DNA of 64,000 nucleotides, from NCBI GenBank assembly GCA_015680685.1, contig MNCI01034026.1, positions 691,165 through 755,164 on the forward strand, given 5' to 3'. This DNA is from Gnetum montanum. Its lineage: Eukaryota > Streptophyta > Gnetopsida > Gnetales > Gnetaceae. The position numbers and the translations under genes were made by a program. Shown here piece by piece: positions 48,892 to 60,900 of this stretch; position 1 is the stretch's first letter, and every line of letters begins with the position of its first letter. The notes below the pieces were generated by a model. It was not told the DNA's origin. It ran no database searches and saw only the letters and a list, made by a program, of their open reading frames with translations.

Positions 48892-51800
48892 ATGGACTGC
48901 CAGCGCTCAACCGCACCGTTAACCGTCGACGGACCATACGACATAATTACATGGGACTTTGACATAAATTTCATCAACTCAAGTCCACTAATGGACGACG
49001 TGGTCATAGCCTCAACACAGCAAACAACAGATGACTACGGAGGCATGAAGAAATTTCTTGACATAGAGGCCGAAAACATCACTGAAGATCCGTTAGCTAA
49101 AACACCCATTACCATGCCCGATGGGGAAATCAAAATATTAAAATTAAGTACACTACTACAACCACACTTGGCACAAGACATCCAGAACGTACTTAGGGAA
49201 AACATGAAAGCATTTGCTTGGTCTTATACGGACATGCCTGGGCTAGATCCTAGAATTGTCCAACACAATATTATTTTGGACCCCAAACTGAGATCGATAA
49301 AACAAAAAGCACGAAAAGTTAGACCCGAGGTGGCATTGGCAGTCTGCAATGAGATCACCAAGCTTTATCAAGCTGGTTTCATACGGGCTGTTGATTACGC
49401 CGAATGGGTATCCAACATGGCCATCGTCCCGAAGAAAAACGGAAGCATTCGCTTATGCATCGACTTCCGAGATCTAAACGTAGTAACCATAAAAGATGAA
49501 TTTCCTTTACCCAGCATCGATCAACTCATTGACTCGACTGCCAGACATGCCTTACTGTATTTTATGGATGGTTTTTCGGGATACAACTAGATACGCATCA
49601 ACCCTGAACATCAACTTCGAACAACCTTCATGACCCCATGGGGAACGTTTTGTTACACAATGATGCCCTTTGGTCTCAAAAACGCTGGGGCCACTTATCA
49701 AAGAGCCATGACGTTTATTTTTAGCGATTATATGTTACGATCGCTCAATGACTATGTGGATGACATCGTGGTTAAGTCAAAAACAACCAAGCAACATGTA
49801 CAAGACCTTGACCTAGTCTTAAAACGTTGTCTAAAATATGAGCTAAGGCTTAACCCCAAAAAATGCGTCTTCGGTGTTAAAACAGGCAAGATGCTCAGAT
49901 TCATAGCCTCTGAAGCAGGGATACAAGTGGACCCAAATAAGGTCAAGGCCATTACCAACCTGAAACCACCTAGTAACCTTACCGAACTTCAAGGTCTACA
50001 AGGTAGATTGCAGTTCATCAGGCATTTCGTAGAAAAATTGACAAACAAACTAAAACCTATGAACTACCTGTTGCACAAAAATGTCAATTTTGAATGGACT
50101 CCGTACTGCCAGGAAGCCTTCAAAAATATCAAACAGCACTTACCCGACTGCCTACTGTCTACCTGCCCCGAAACAACAAACCGTTTTACATCTACCTTGC
50201 CACTTCAAAATCGTCCATTGCGTCTATGCTCTACCAGAAACGAGATGACGGAACCGAAGTTCTTGTATACTACTTGAGCCACGCCTTAGTTTCCCATGAA
50301 AAGAAATATAATGACATGGAGAGGTCATGTTTAGCTTTGGTCTTTTCTCTAAGGAAATGGCGACACTACCTCTTCCGCAATCAAGTCTACGTAATTTGCA
50401 AGGACAATGTACTGAGAGCCATAACAGGGAACATATACGAAACGAGTCGAATAGCCCGATGGAAAGCCATGATAGCTGAGTTCGACCTGTACTACGTAGC
50501 ATAATCATTAGTCAAAGGTCAAGCCCTAGTGAATCAAATGGCCGCATCACCAATGCATGAACAAGCAACCATAGATCCTGAATTCCCGGATGAAAGTATA
50601 AGCACAATAGACATGGTGCCTGATGACTACGATGCCATCTTAAACTTCGATGGAGCATCCACCTCTTGAGGAGGAAGTGCGGCCGCTGTCATCACTTATC
50701 CCTCCGGGGAGATCCGACCCTTTGCCTATCGCTTCAATTTTCACTGTACTAACAACATAGCAGAGTACGAAGGTCTCCTTAGAGGTCTCACAGCAGCACT
50801 GGCTTCGGACATCACACGCCTGGTAGTCAGAGGGGATTCACAACTGGTCCTAAACCAAGTTACAGACATTTACACATGCAAAGCCCAACATTTACAACCA
50901 TACTGTGACTTGGCGAAACATTTAATGAAACAATTCGAAAACATTGATGTGCAACACGTCTCTCGAAACGATAACACCATCGCAGACGCGTTAGCCACAC
51001 TAGCGTTAAATATATCGCCCGACATGTTCTATGCCTTGCCAAGCTCCGTAATCAACTGCGATGAACCAATAACCTCCGACACATTGCCGATCACATCTGT
51101 TAGTACAACACACGCGATAGAATGGTATGATGACATAAAAGAGTACCTTCTACGCGGCGAAGCCCCATGACATCTAACAAATGCGCAAAAGGACGCCGTA
51201 CGAAAACGTTCTAGGCAGTACACCTTGGTAGGGGATACATTGTGTCGTCGATCCTACGAAGGTATATTGCTAATATGCGTAAGTAGTGCTGATGCCCAAA
51301 CGATTGTTGATCAAGTACATGAGGGACTATGTGGAGGACACATAGCACCAAAAGCCATGGCCACGAAAATAAGACGTTTAGGCTACTATTGGCCACACAT
51401 GGAACACGATTGTCTCTCCAAAGTCAAAACATGTAATATTTGTCAAAAACATAGTAACCTAATACATGTACCACCAAACGAACTGCACACAGCACAAATA
51501 ACATGGCCTTTTCAGAAGTGGGGATTGGACCTTATCGGCCCGATAACACCCTCATCTTCTGTAGGGCACAGCTTCATTATAACCGCGACAAAATACTTCA
51601 TGAAGTGGGTAGAAGCAGCTCCCCTTCGAAAAACGACTTCTAAACACGTGTGCAACTTTATTCTAGAAAACATTGTAACCCGCTTTGGCATCCCTTTGAC
51701 AATTATCACTGACAACGGGCCGCAATTTAGTAGTGCCGAAACAAAAACCTTTTGCGACCGTCTGGGGATCAAGCATTCGTTTTTCTCCCCTTACTATCCT

Positions 51801-52361
51801 CAAAGCAATGGACAAGCAGAAGCAACCAATAAGACGATCATAACGATACTTAAGAAAATGCTAACCCAAAGCAAAAGGAAATGGCACGAGCAATTAACAT
51901 ATGCATTATGGGCCTACCGCACTACTCACCGAACGTCAACAGGTAAAACTCCATACAGTCTCGTTTACGGTTCAGAAGCTGTTTTACCTTTAGAATTACT
52001 GGTACCATCATTAAGGATCACACTCTCTAGACTCCTCGACGATGGGAAAAATAATGATCTCCATATCATTGACCTCGAATCGGCGGAAGAGGAACGCATA
52101 CGCGCGCTTGATCAGATCTAATGGTACCAAAAGCAACAACGACAGCGACATCGGTATGACATCAATAGACGCCCAATCCACGAAGGCGATCTCGTACTCA
52201 AAGTTGTTCAGGAACACCTGGACAAATTCTTAGCCAACTGGGAAGGGCCTGACGTGGTCATCAAAGCATTCGATAACGGTGCATTCAAGCTGGCCGACAT
52301 GGAAGGGAACAAGCTCACTAATCCGACAAATCATTTGTACCTAAAACCGTTCTATGTCTAA
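48892..52361 (+). pseudogene. pol: E3 pol: RT, two RNases H, integrase, nearly intact
   Basis: The ATG at 48892 lies 11 bases after an AG/G that is conserved in E2 and E4. RT: GFIRAVDYAEWVSN, LPSIDQLIDS, MPFGLKNAGATYQRAM, YVDDIVVKSK. Ty3-type RNase H follows (VLVYYLSHALVSHEKKYND). Then an archaeal-type RNase H with LNFDGAST, NNIAEYEGLL, RGDSQLV and NTIADALATL, the four acidic positions expected. Integrase: HEGLCGGH and CNIC zinc ligands, then GLDLIGP, TDNGPQF and GQAEATNK, so D, D, E are all present. The product ends KPFYV-stop. Lesions: TAG at 49588, a one-base frameshift near 50140, and stops near 50502, 50668, 51168 and 52119, mostly of C-to-T type. Dual RNase H places it in the Tat lineage. 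Confidence 0.92.
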
Positions 52362-52379
52362 ACACAAACTCAGGTACGT

Positions 52380-52800
52380 GGAAGTCTTGGAATTATGACT
52401 ATAAACTGATACCACAGCGAAGTCCTGGAATTACGACTATAAACTGATACCACAGCGAAGTCCTGGAATTACTACTATAAACTGATACCACAGTGAAGTC
52501 CTGGAATTACAACTATAAACTGATACCACAGAACAGTCCTGGATTATGACTTAAAACTAATACCACAGTTTCCGCATTGACAATAAACTACCACCCGTCC
52601 GGCATAAGGGTAAACTACCGCCGTCACAACCATCAGGGTCCGCCAAGACTATAAACTAGCTTGCCTCTTCATAGTTCGCTAAGACTAAAAACTGGCAACG
52701 TACCGTTTGCCACAACGCTAAACAGGCAATGTCCAACGGGTTATGACATAAAACTAACTCATAATAGTCTGCCAAGACTATAAATTCGCAAATCCACATC
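52380..52800. repeat. 38-bp direct repeats and boundary motifs after E3 pol
   Basis: A 38-bp unit beginning GAAGTCCTGGAATTACGACT is repeated five times at about 52381, 52419, 52457, 52495 and 52532. Looser copies of the 'ACTATAAACT' motif continue to about 52790. This is the third boundary block of E3, between pol and the 3' LTR. Confidence 0.85.
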
Positions 52801-53236
52801 CGGCACATCAATCTGCCGCCATGATCATCCATCAGCCTCACTGCATCGCTCGTCATCAATATTGCTGTCATCTACACACAGTGCCTGCCGTCCTTCAGCA
52901 CCCCTGTGCCATCAGCCACCATGTAAGTCTAAGCTCGTCTATTCGCTCACGGTTTTCTTGTCTCCTGGGCGTTACGTTTGCAGGATGACACCCAGAAGTT
53001 CCGTACAAAGATGCACTCCGTCGTAAGCAGCAAGATAAGACAATGTTCGTAGCATACCTGGCAGGACTAAATCAAACCGTTCACTAGTACATCCCCATTC
53101 ATTCCCCAATTTCCATTCAACCACACCCTTGACACACCCAGTACATTCAAAACATTGAGCACACTGTTGCATGCTGCGACATGCCACATAGTACAACACC
53201 TACGCACGAGTACACAAACAGAGCAAAGTTTACGTC
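52801..53236. other. E3 region between pol and polypurine tract
   Basis: No ORF with support and no repeat beyond weak boundary motifs. It probably represents 3' untranslated sequence of E3. Confidence 0.5.
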
Positions 53237-53252
53237 AAAAAAAGGAGAGAGA
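53237..53252 (+). promoter_or_regulatory. Candidate polypurine tract of E3
   Basis: AAAAAAAGGAGAGAGA is the strongest purine run between pol and the 3' LTR. The following base is not TG, so the exact LTR start remains open. Confidence 0.45.
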
Positions 53253-55034
53253 CCTCAGGCACTTCCCATGTAAGCCCCAGGCGGGAAGGCAGTCGTCTCA
53301 AAACCAAGTACTCGTGCCCAAAATAGTCAAAAAGCATCTAGTTGCATGGCTTTGGCTCCCCGCCAACAGGTTCCCCTGAACACTAAACATGGGCCCTGTT
53401 CTCCCAAAGAATGCAACACATCCTCGGGTAGCTTTGGTCCCATCAACAAGTTCTCTTGCACACTAATCAAGAGTCTTGTTCCGCCAAAAGACACACCTCG
53501 CATGTCTAAACTCCGAGTCTGCTAAACAATGGCTATTGACAAGGATCGACATGCCTCACATCAGAGCATCCCCTTTCCCCTAATTAATCTCCTGGACCAA
53601 TCATCAATCCCCGCAATCTTCCTGACCTCCCAGATACAAAATTCCCCTTTCCCAATCCTCTATACTACTGAACACGGTGCGATGACGTCTCGTCCAAGTG
53701 GCAGCAGACAACGTCTCTATCGAGTTGCTTGTGGTGTTTTGCACTTCTTTGTCGATGCTTCTCGGGTCGATTCCTCCAAACGTCAACAAAGAGAGGCCAA
53801 TGAAACACCACAAAATTTGGAGCTTAGTACTTATCCGACGCCAAGCAGGTCCCTGAGACCCGCGGACGACCTCGGCTACATGAGTTGTCATACAAGGTAC
53901 TTTCAGAGCTCGAAATTCTTGGTTCTTACTAAGTATTTTGTGCCAGCGTACATGCCTAGTGTATACGTTCAGCGTATACGCCCCAGTCAACACCTGCAGT
54001 GTATACGCCCAAAACCTCCGCGTATACATCCAGCGTATACGCCCGGCTCTGGCGTGCACGCCCGGCTACTGCAAGTGCACACGCTCGACGACAGAACTTT
54101 CAATGACAGCATGAAGATAACACCGAAGAGCAAGGATTGAAGCAAGTGGCAGCCTTCAGCATATACGCCCAGTGTACATGCCCAACATCTGTCTGCGTAT
54201 ACGCCCAGCAGACCACCCACATTCATACGCCCGCCTCATTCAGCATATACGCCCAGCGTACACGCTGAGCTGATACGGCATATACACCCAGCGTATACGG
54301 CTGGCAGATGTAATATTTTGTACATTTGTAAATTATATGCACCTGGTCAACGTGCCACGTGTCTCCCATCCTGAGTTTAACGTAACAACCGGTATAAAAC
54401 CCTGATTTTTCCACTTCATCCAGACGGTTGGCAAAATCCCGGAGCAGACCAGAGAACATTTACGCTAGGCAAAAGAGCAGAAAACTTTCAAACCAGAGAA
54501 CATTTACGCTAGGCAAAAGAGCAGAAAACTTTCTTACGCTGGGAAGCCCTGCACGCTGCGGATCTAGTCTCTTACGCTCCGCTCACCCTGCAAACCGACC
54601 GAGTCATCCCTGTGTACGCCGGGGCTTTCGTCCGCCTTGTGTTTCCACACAACTACGTTAGACCGGTGCACTATACTCTGACTCTGTAATACCATTGTTT
54701 CATTTGCTACATAAGTTCTTTTACAGTTTTACGTCAATTTGGCCCACGCATCATTTACGTCTGTTTACGCTCACGCTTCGTTTGCATTTGTTTACGTTTT
54801 ACACTGTTTTCGCTATTTACGCCTGCACGTCGTTTATGCATAACCCAGCGTATAGCATTTTGCGTACGCGTGGGGAAATCCTTGTCTGATCCGTGTGAAG
54901 ACCACCCAAGGTACTCTGCCTCCGTTGCATTCCAGCTCACCCTCAAGTGAAGGCATGGTCTTCTGTACCCATCTCGCGATCCCACGGCCTCTGTTTTCCC
55001 TTCCAGCTGGAGACCGACGATTTCAGGCAGTACA
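53253..55034 (+). repeat. E3 3' LTR
   Basis: The right end is exact (TACA at 55031-55034). The left end is approximate because the 5' LTR lacks U3 for comparison. U3 contains TATACGCCC/GCGTATACGC words (53940-54310). From CCGGTATAAAACCC (about 54383) it aligns with the 5' LTR. A 44-bp tandem duplication (54447-54490 and 54491-54534) is absent from the 5' LTR. ORFs here are accidental. Confidence 0.8.
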
Positions 55035-56976
55035 ATGGGCAAGATGATCTAGAATCCCACTCTGAGGGAGGCAGTCATGCTGATTTCACCATGGCCCCTC
55101 CCTCCACGACATCATGCATAAATCCATTGTTCATGGTTACCACGCCTTTAACCTTATCCAATACTAATCAAGTCTCGCACTCATTGCATCTACATTTTCT
55201 TTCTCCAACTATACTTCTGGCCGAAGGTCCATCAAAAGTCATTCATCAGCTGGAGCAACCGCCTAACCCATCCCATCGTACACCTGCGCTTGTGCCACCG
55301 CATGTGCATGCGATACCTACAACCTTGACTACACTCCCAATTCACACGACAGAGCCTGCCACCACAGCATGGTGGGCTCCCAACATGTCTCTTGTTACAC
55401 ATCCTATGTAAATGCACCACCATCCCCACCATCAAAGCCAGGCCTACAAGTGCTAAACCCAGTTGCAGGATCGCTACCCATACCCCCGATTATACAAACG
55501 GCATACCCAATGGCACAGTCGATGGTGGTTGCCCCATCCGCACCAACCACCGGATGGTGGATGCCATAATCAATGCTGCCTATAGGGACTATTCCGATAG
55601 CACCGACCATCGGCCAAGCCACTGCTTCCATCTTGCCACTCGGTGTGGCTCCTCCTACTGTCCCACCAATGACCTCATCGTCTACGGGTCTGGACCAAAC
55701 CTTCCAGCTCATTCAGATCCTTACAGAAGAGGTCAAGCGTCTCAAGGCAGCTGGCTCTGACACGATACAAGTCATGGATTTCTACCATGACGATCCTATT
55801 AGCCCGGTAATCCCAGTCCTGTTGTTGTCACCTGGGATGCCCCTTCCCCATTTTACAAAATACAATGGGGAAGGTGAACCCAACGCCCACCTCATCACTT
55901 TCAGGTTAGAGTCCTTATTACTGCAAATATGGCCGCATACTATAATCCATGTCTTTACTATGTCCTTAATAGGTAAAGCTTTGGATTGGTATTGGGCACT
56001 TCCATGCGCTTCCATCTCAACCTTGGAAGAGCTGTTAACCCAGTTTGTGACTTGTTTCAAATACAACTTGAAGCCAGAAGTCACACTAGACCAGCTCATG
56101 GGAGTTAAACAAGACCCACTCGAGTTGGTCCAAAATTTTATACAGTGTTGGAGTGCTACCTTGAATGAAATCTACGAAGCCATCGCGGAAGCTCATCTAC
56201 TGGAAATCTTCAAGGGAGCGGTCAACGACTTCATCAAGTCTAAGCTGTATTATCTCTCTCCCTATTTCCTCAGCCAAGCCTTTGCTCAAACTAAGAGCAT
56301 CCAAGACACGGCGGAGGCTAGTAAAGAGCCAACGTATGTAGTCTACAAAAACGTCCACAACAAGGGTAAGGACAAAGGAAAAGCCGTGACAACGACAGTA
56401 GCGACGGTTGCTGAGGGGGCCAAGAAGAAAAACAACAACAACAAGAAAACAACTGTGAAGCCAGCCGAGCCGATAGCTAGCTCAAATGGCCCCAATCAAG
56501 AAGTTCCTTCCACCCCTGAAACACCCCCACAACCGAGGCCAAGATTTGAGTGTAAGGACCACTCAAATTATGTAACTCTACCTATGAAGCCTTCAGAAAT
56601 TTTGAAGCAATTACTGGGAATCGGTCACATCCGACACAAGGCGGTGTTCGAGGAGGCCCTAAAATGTCACAAGCATCATTGTGAATTACTCAAGAAACCC
56701 TCCTTGGCCCAACCTAATGAACCACTCGTTCCCAAGAACTTTAGGCTAGATCAATTCTACGACTACCATCAATTGTATGGTCATGACACGGATTACTGTT
56801 GGGCATTGAAAGATGACATTCAATGCATGATCGATCAAGGTGACCTGATCTTAGATAGCAGTAGTCCAGCTCACCTGGAAAACCAAGCCCTACATGTGTA
56901 CCAAGACCCGTTAAATGCAAATAATGTAGGGTACATAATTAACGTGGTAGGAGCAGAGGGCAATAATCAGGCATAG
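55035..56976 (+). pseudogene. gag: E4 gag, C-terminal part resumed after E3
   Basis: The first bases ATGGGCAAGATG align with E2 gag at 22536 (ATGGGTAGGAGG), so the host reading is picked up exactly after the E3 LTR. A Pro/Thr-rich region with one frame change near 55400 is followed by a long open stretch (to 56976): ILTEEVKRLKAAGSD, DFYHDDPISP, LDWYWALPCASISTLEELL, then a Lys/Asn-rich linker. The knuckle is damaged: YDYHQLYGHDTDYC has Tyr where the first Cys is expected. The end HVYQDPLNANNVGYIIN matches E1 and E2. The protease segment (SLYDL, VHVDDG) that follows in the others is not found; only a Pro-rich remnant (57000-57350) lies downstream. Confidence 0.87.
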
Positions 56977-57359
56977 TCGAAACAACCTTTCATGCTACGA
57001 ACGCATCTTTGCTCTTTCCAAATAATGGATTCAATAGCATCGACAAGTGGTGCTCCATGAAAACCTTTTATCCTTCGAGCCCCTTTTCAGAAAAATTCTC
57101 AACAACCCACCGTTGGTAAAGCCGTGGCCCAGCCCACGCCTATGCCTAAGGCCCCCTTTGTCATCAGGGTGCCAAAACCATTGACAGCCCCTCCTACAGA
57201 AGGGCAAACCTCCAAGTCAAACTCCCAATCCCAACTTAACGGAAAAGGAGAAGGATGTATGACAACTAGTACGACCAAGGATCGTCTTACGCTGGGGTTT
57301 CCCAAGCCTAAACCCATCGCCTCTATACCCTTGGCCCCATCTTCTAAAAATGGCGAAGT

Positions 57360-57740
57360 TACACAAATGCTATACATGGCCCGAAATGGCCTAAAACTAT
57401 ACAAGGCCCGAAATGGCCTTAAAACTGTCAAAGGCCCGAAATGGCATTAAACTAATCACAGCCTACCAAGGCTTAAAATTTGTGACTTAGTGACATTTAC
57501 GCTATCCTTTCACCACATACCCATGGCCCGAAATGGCCTGAAACTATACATGGCCCAAAATGGCCTAAAACTACCCATGGCCCACAATGACCTTAAACTA
57601 CCTATTTAAATCACAGTTTATGCTTGAACTAGTCAAAGGCCCGAAATGGCCCAAGACTAGTTGCCTTATTTACGCTTTGCACCCAATTTATCTAGTAGCC
57701 CGCAATGACTTTAAACTAGTAACTTCATTTACGCTATACG
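57360..57740. repeat. Boundary motif block of E4 before the antisense gene
   Basis: About nine copies of GGCCCGAAATGGCCTAAAAC or variants, mixed with TTTACGCT words. It sits at the place expected after protease, even though protease itself is deleted. 57740-57920 is A/T-rich with no gene. Confidence 0.8.
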
Positions 57741-57922
57741 CTTAAAACTATCTGCCATTTCTCATAACATCAAAACCTACTCATTTACACTTTGCATAAA
57801 ATGAGAACAGCAACAGCAAAAGGACATCAACTTAGACCAAGTTTGCATTAAAATGTCAAAGAAAAAATATTTTCTTTTCCATCATAAAAATAAAAAAATA
57901 GACTAGGGCCAATACAGCCACA

Positions 57923-60900
57923 TTATGCATCTCCTTTGTCCCCACTGTCACTCGTGTCCCTTAGCTCAATCTCCACCCCGAGAAAATCATCCTCATAGGG
58001 GCCACCTTTTTCAGGTGGCATTTCTTCATGAAGGTGGCCCTCCCTATCAGGCTCTTCTATATGAAGTTGTTTGCAATGGCGTTGATCACCACCATTGTGC
58101 TCTGTCTCTTGCAAACTCCCTTCGTGAGGACCTTCATCCACGTTACGTTCATCTCGCTGAGGAACCTCCTCAAGTCATTCTTGCAATTATACATAACACA
58201 TATACTAACATCATGATCAAAACTAGGAATGAAAAAAGACATAATAAAACAAACACTCACCTATGACGGTCCTACATTAGTAGCAAATGGAATTTGTTCT
58301 AAGCCAATCCACAGACATTGCATAATCTCATCCTCGGTAAGCTCAGACTAAACCCTGTCTCCTAGATTAGCTCTGGCCTTCATCTTCTCTTTTTCCACAG
58401 GAGTCCAGCGAGGTGGTTCAGGGAAGAAGGAAGGGATAATTGTCTCCCCTCCAGGAAGAGTCATTTCTCTTTCTAGAGAGGCACTCATCATCACTTGCTC
58501 TTAGAACTTTTCAAATGCACTGGAAGCACCAATAACGTCAAGGAATAGTCAAAGAGACTGAGCCTCCATGGTAGAGTCCCTAAAGTATTGATGGTAGGTA
58601 GCGCAGTCCTGCTTATAGACATGTTTATGATCTTTTTGCATCTTCCCCCATTCTTGCTCTCTTGTGCTATAGTCCTTCTAGTCTTGATTCTTTTGAGCTA
58701 GGAGGTCCATTTGCATCTGCTGCATGACCAGTTCATGGCTAGTCTGGATGCTATTTTGGATGACTATCCAATAACGAGTGTAGTCTATAATAGCCGTCCT
58801 CCAGTCCTCATTGCCCATCCCCTGAGCTTGTAGGAATTCATTTCGAGACCTCAAGTCCCCCACTTCATCACCTAGAGTCGCTCTCTCTTTCTCCGACCTT
58901 TGCAATCTCTTCCAAAGATCCTCGTTTACGCTTTGACATTCCCACAAGGAGTGGGTTGAGTGTACTACACATTTATGCAGTTCATCATAAATGCTGTGCA
59001 GCATGATGGTCTCTTCCGAGGAGGGTTCGCAGGTATCTAGATCAATAGGCTTTGATGGATCCCACCTGAGTCAAGCTCCTAATAACATAGCATGACGATT
59101 AGGCATAATTAGATAACATAATACCACGATGGAACAACTTCTGCATAATGATCATGATGTACCCACTTTCGGGTCGATTTGCTCCAAACGACCAATCATG
59201 TCTTGGACGATCCCTTCTATAAAGGAAAATTTATCAGGAAATTCGCCCCAGGATCGAGTCGCCATCGTTGACATGTGCACGTCCTGGTCACCTATTATGC
59301 AGAACAAGTTCCATATGAAGACATAATTAAAAGATTACAATGATCAGTATAACTTTGCATAGAGTCGAGTACACTATAAAAGTTAGCCTAACAGAGTCAC
59401 AAATCATTTACCTCTTCTTGTTTGGGCCGAAGGTACTTCGGCATCTTCCACTATTGCTCCCTTCTCGTGCTCAAGAACCTACACACTACTCGCCTAGTTG
59501 ACTACTGCAGCCTCTTCTTCCAAGGCTGGGGTCTCTTCCTCATGCCGCAAAACCATAGCCCCTGTTTCAGGGGTTAACCTTTCTACAACCTTCTCCTTCG
59601 CTATCACATAACGTTCTTAGTTAACACAAAATTTTGTTTTAGTTCAATAAATTTTGACATAAAAGTGTCTATACGCAACATGAATGTAACCATTAGCACA
59701 TTCCTTTGCTTACCTGCTGGAGGATTACTCCTCTGAAACTTGACCTGCATCTTCTGCCTTGCACTACTTGTTGGCTCGGCAGACTCCTCGGTCAAACGAG
59801 GCTTCTTCCGAGGCACCGACGAGTCCACTATCTTAGCCACTAGGCACTTCCCCCTCCATGCATCACCAGTATAGGAAGGGAGTGCCCCACCCACGTTGTC
59901 TAGACCCCACGTTCGAGATGCCGTGATGTCCCTAGTCATTATAGATAACGACTCCCCGATCCCTTCAGGAGGGTCCTACGACCGGACAGTGCCGAAAATA
60001 TGGGAAATCCATGGTTTAGAAATCTGGTCATGGTCCTACTGCATCCAGACTCCATCTTGTTGGACAACCAGAAACTTGGCAAAGCACTGGAAGCAAGCTA
60101 TGAAAAAGGCAAAATGCACATTGAAAGAGGACTCAAGCTTCTTGTGAAGCTTGACCATTTCAACGCACAGGCCTTCGAAAAAATAGCTGGCCCAGTTGAA
60201 TCGTGTCCCATCCTCCATGACCTCTCACATAATGCAGGCTTGTTCTATAGTGAGGAATCTCCCTTGGGAGAGTATCTTGAGGAAGGCCTGGGCTCGGAAA
60301 AGGGGGTAAATGGTGTTGGCCACTNGGAAGGAGGTCAAAGGGATTCCTGCCGATGGGATTGAGTTGGCAGTGGCCAACACCATTTACCCCCTTTTCCGAG
60401 CCCAGGCCTTCCTCAAGATACTCTCCCAAGGGAGATTCCTCACTATAGAACANCGCACGCGTACGCAGAGACGCTCAGTTTCTTCATTGAAGGAGTTGAC
60501 TAAGGTCAACATTTTGCCTGCAGTAAAATCAAGGGTTATGGCCAAGAACAAGTCCATTAGTCCAGCCTCCCGAAGGTTATTGGTCAAAACAACAAGGGAT
60601 GCTCTATGGCCAAGCCAGCATTGTGCCTCCTTTATGTCACCGTAGCGGAAAAAGATATTGCTCACGTCGCGACTGGAAGCCATGATCGTAATCTCCCGTG
60701 ATTCCCTGATTGCACACATAAAACAATAGCTAAGCTAAGATTGAAAAAAATGAAATAAGATAGCTTCACGCATCATCGCTAACTAATAACATTGACACAA
60801 TTCATCATCATAACGAAGTTTACCAGGTCCAAATGGCAAAGGAAATGGAGGGATTTTCCTTCGCATGTCGGCAACAGTGACGGGAGGATCCAAGGTCCAT

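Larger units (their letters stand above)
37759..55034 (+). mobile_element. E3: youngest, most complete Tat-lineage element, nested in E4 gag
   Basis: Truncated 5' LTR (37759-38364), primer-binding site, long leader, gag-pro (39145-43268), an antisense eight-exon gene (43781-48213), pol (48892-52361), 38-bp repeats, polypurine tract and a full 3' LTR ending at 55034. Gag-pro and pol carry only a few stops and one frameshift each. The right boundary is exact: the LTR ends TACA and the next bases, ATGGGCAAG, resume the E4 gag frame. The left target-site copy is lost with the U3 deletion. Confidence 0.88.

Noticed and set aside
31417-52361. Integrated plant pararetrovirus (caulimovirus-like)
   Set aside because: LTRs, a primer-binding site, integrase with DDE and dual RNase H all fit a Tat Ty3/gypsy element; no movement or coat protein was seen.
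60310-60645. Plus-strand ORF across the N at 60325
   Set aside because: It exists only because a segment of exon 4 is inverted, most likely by misassembly.
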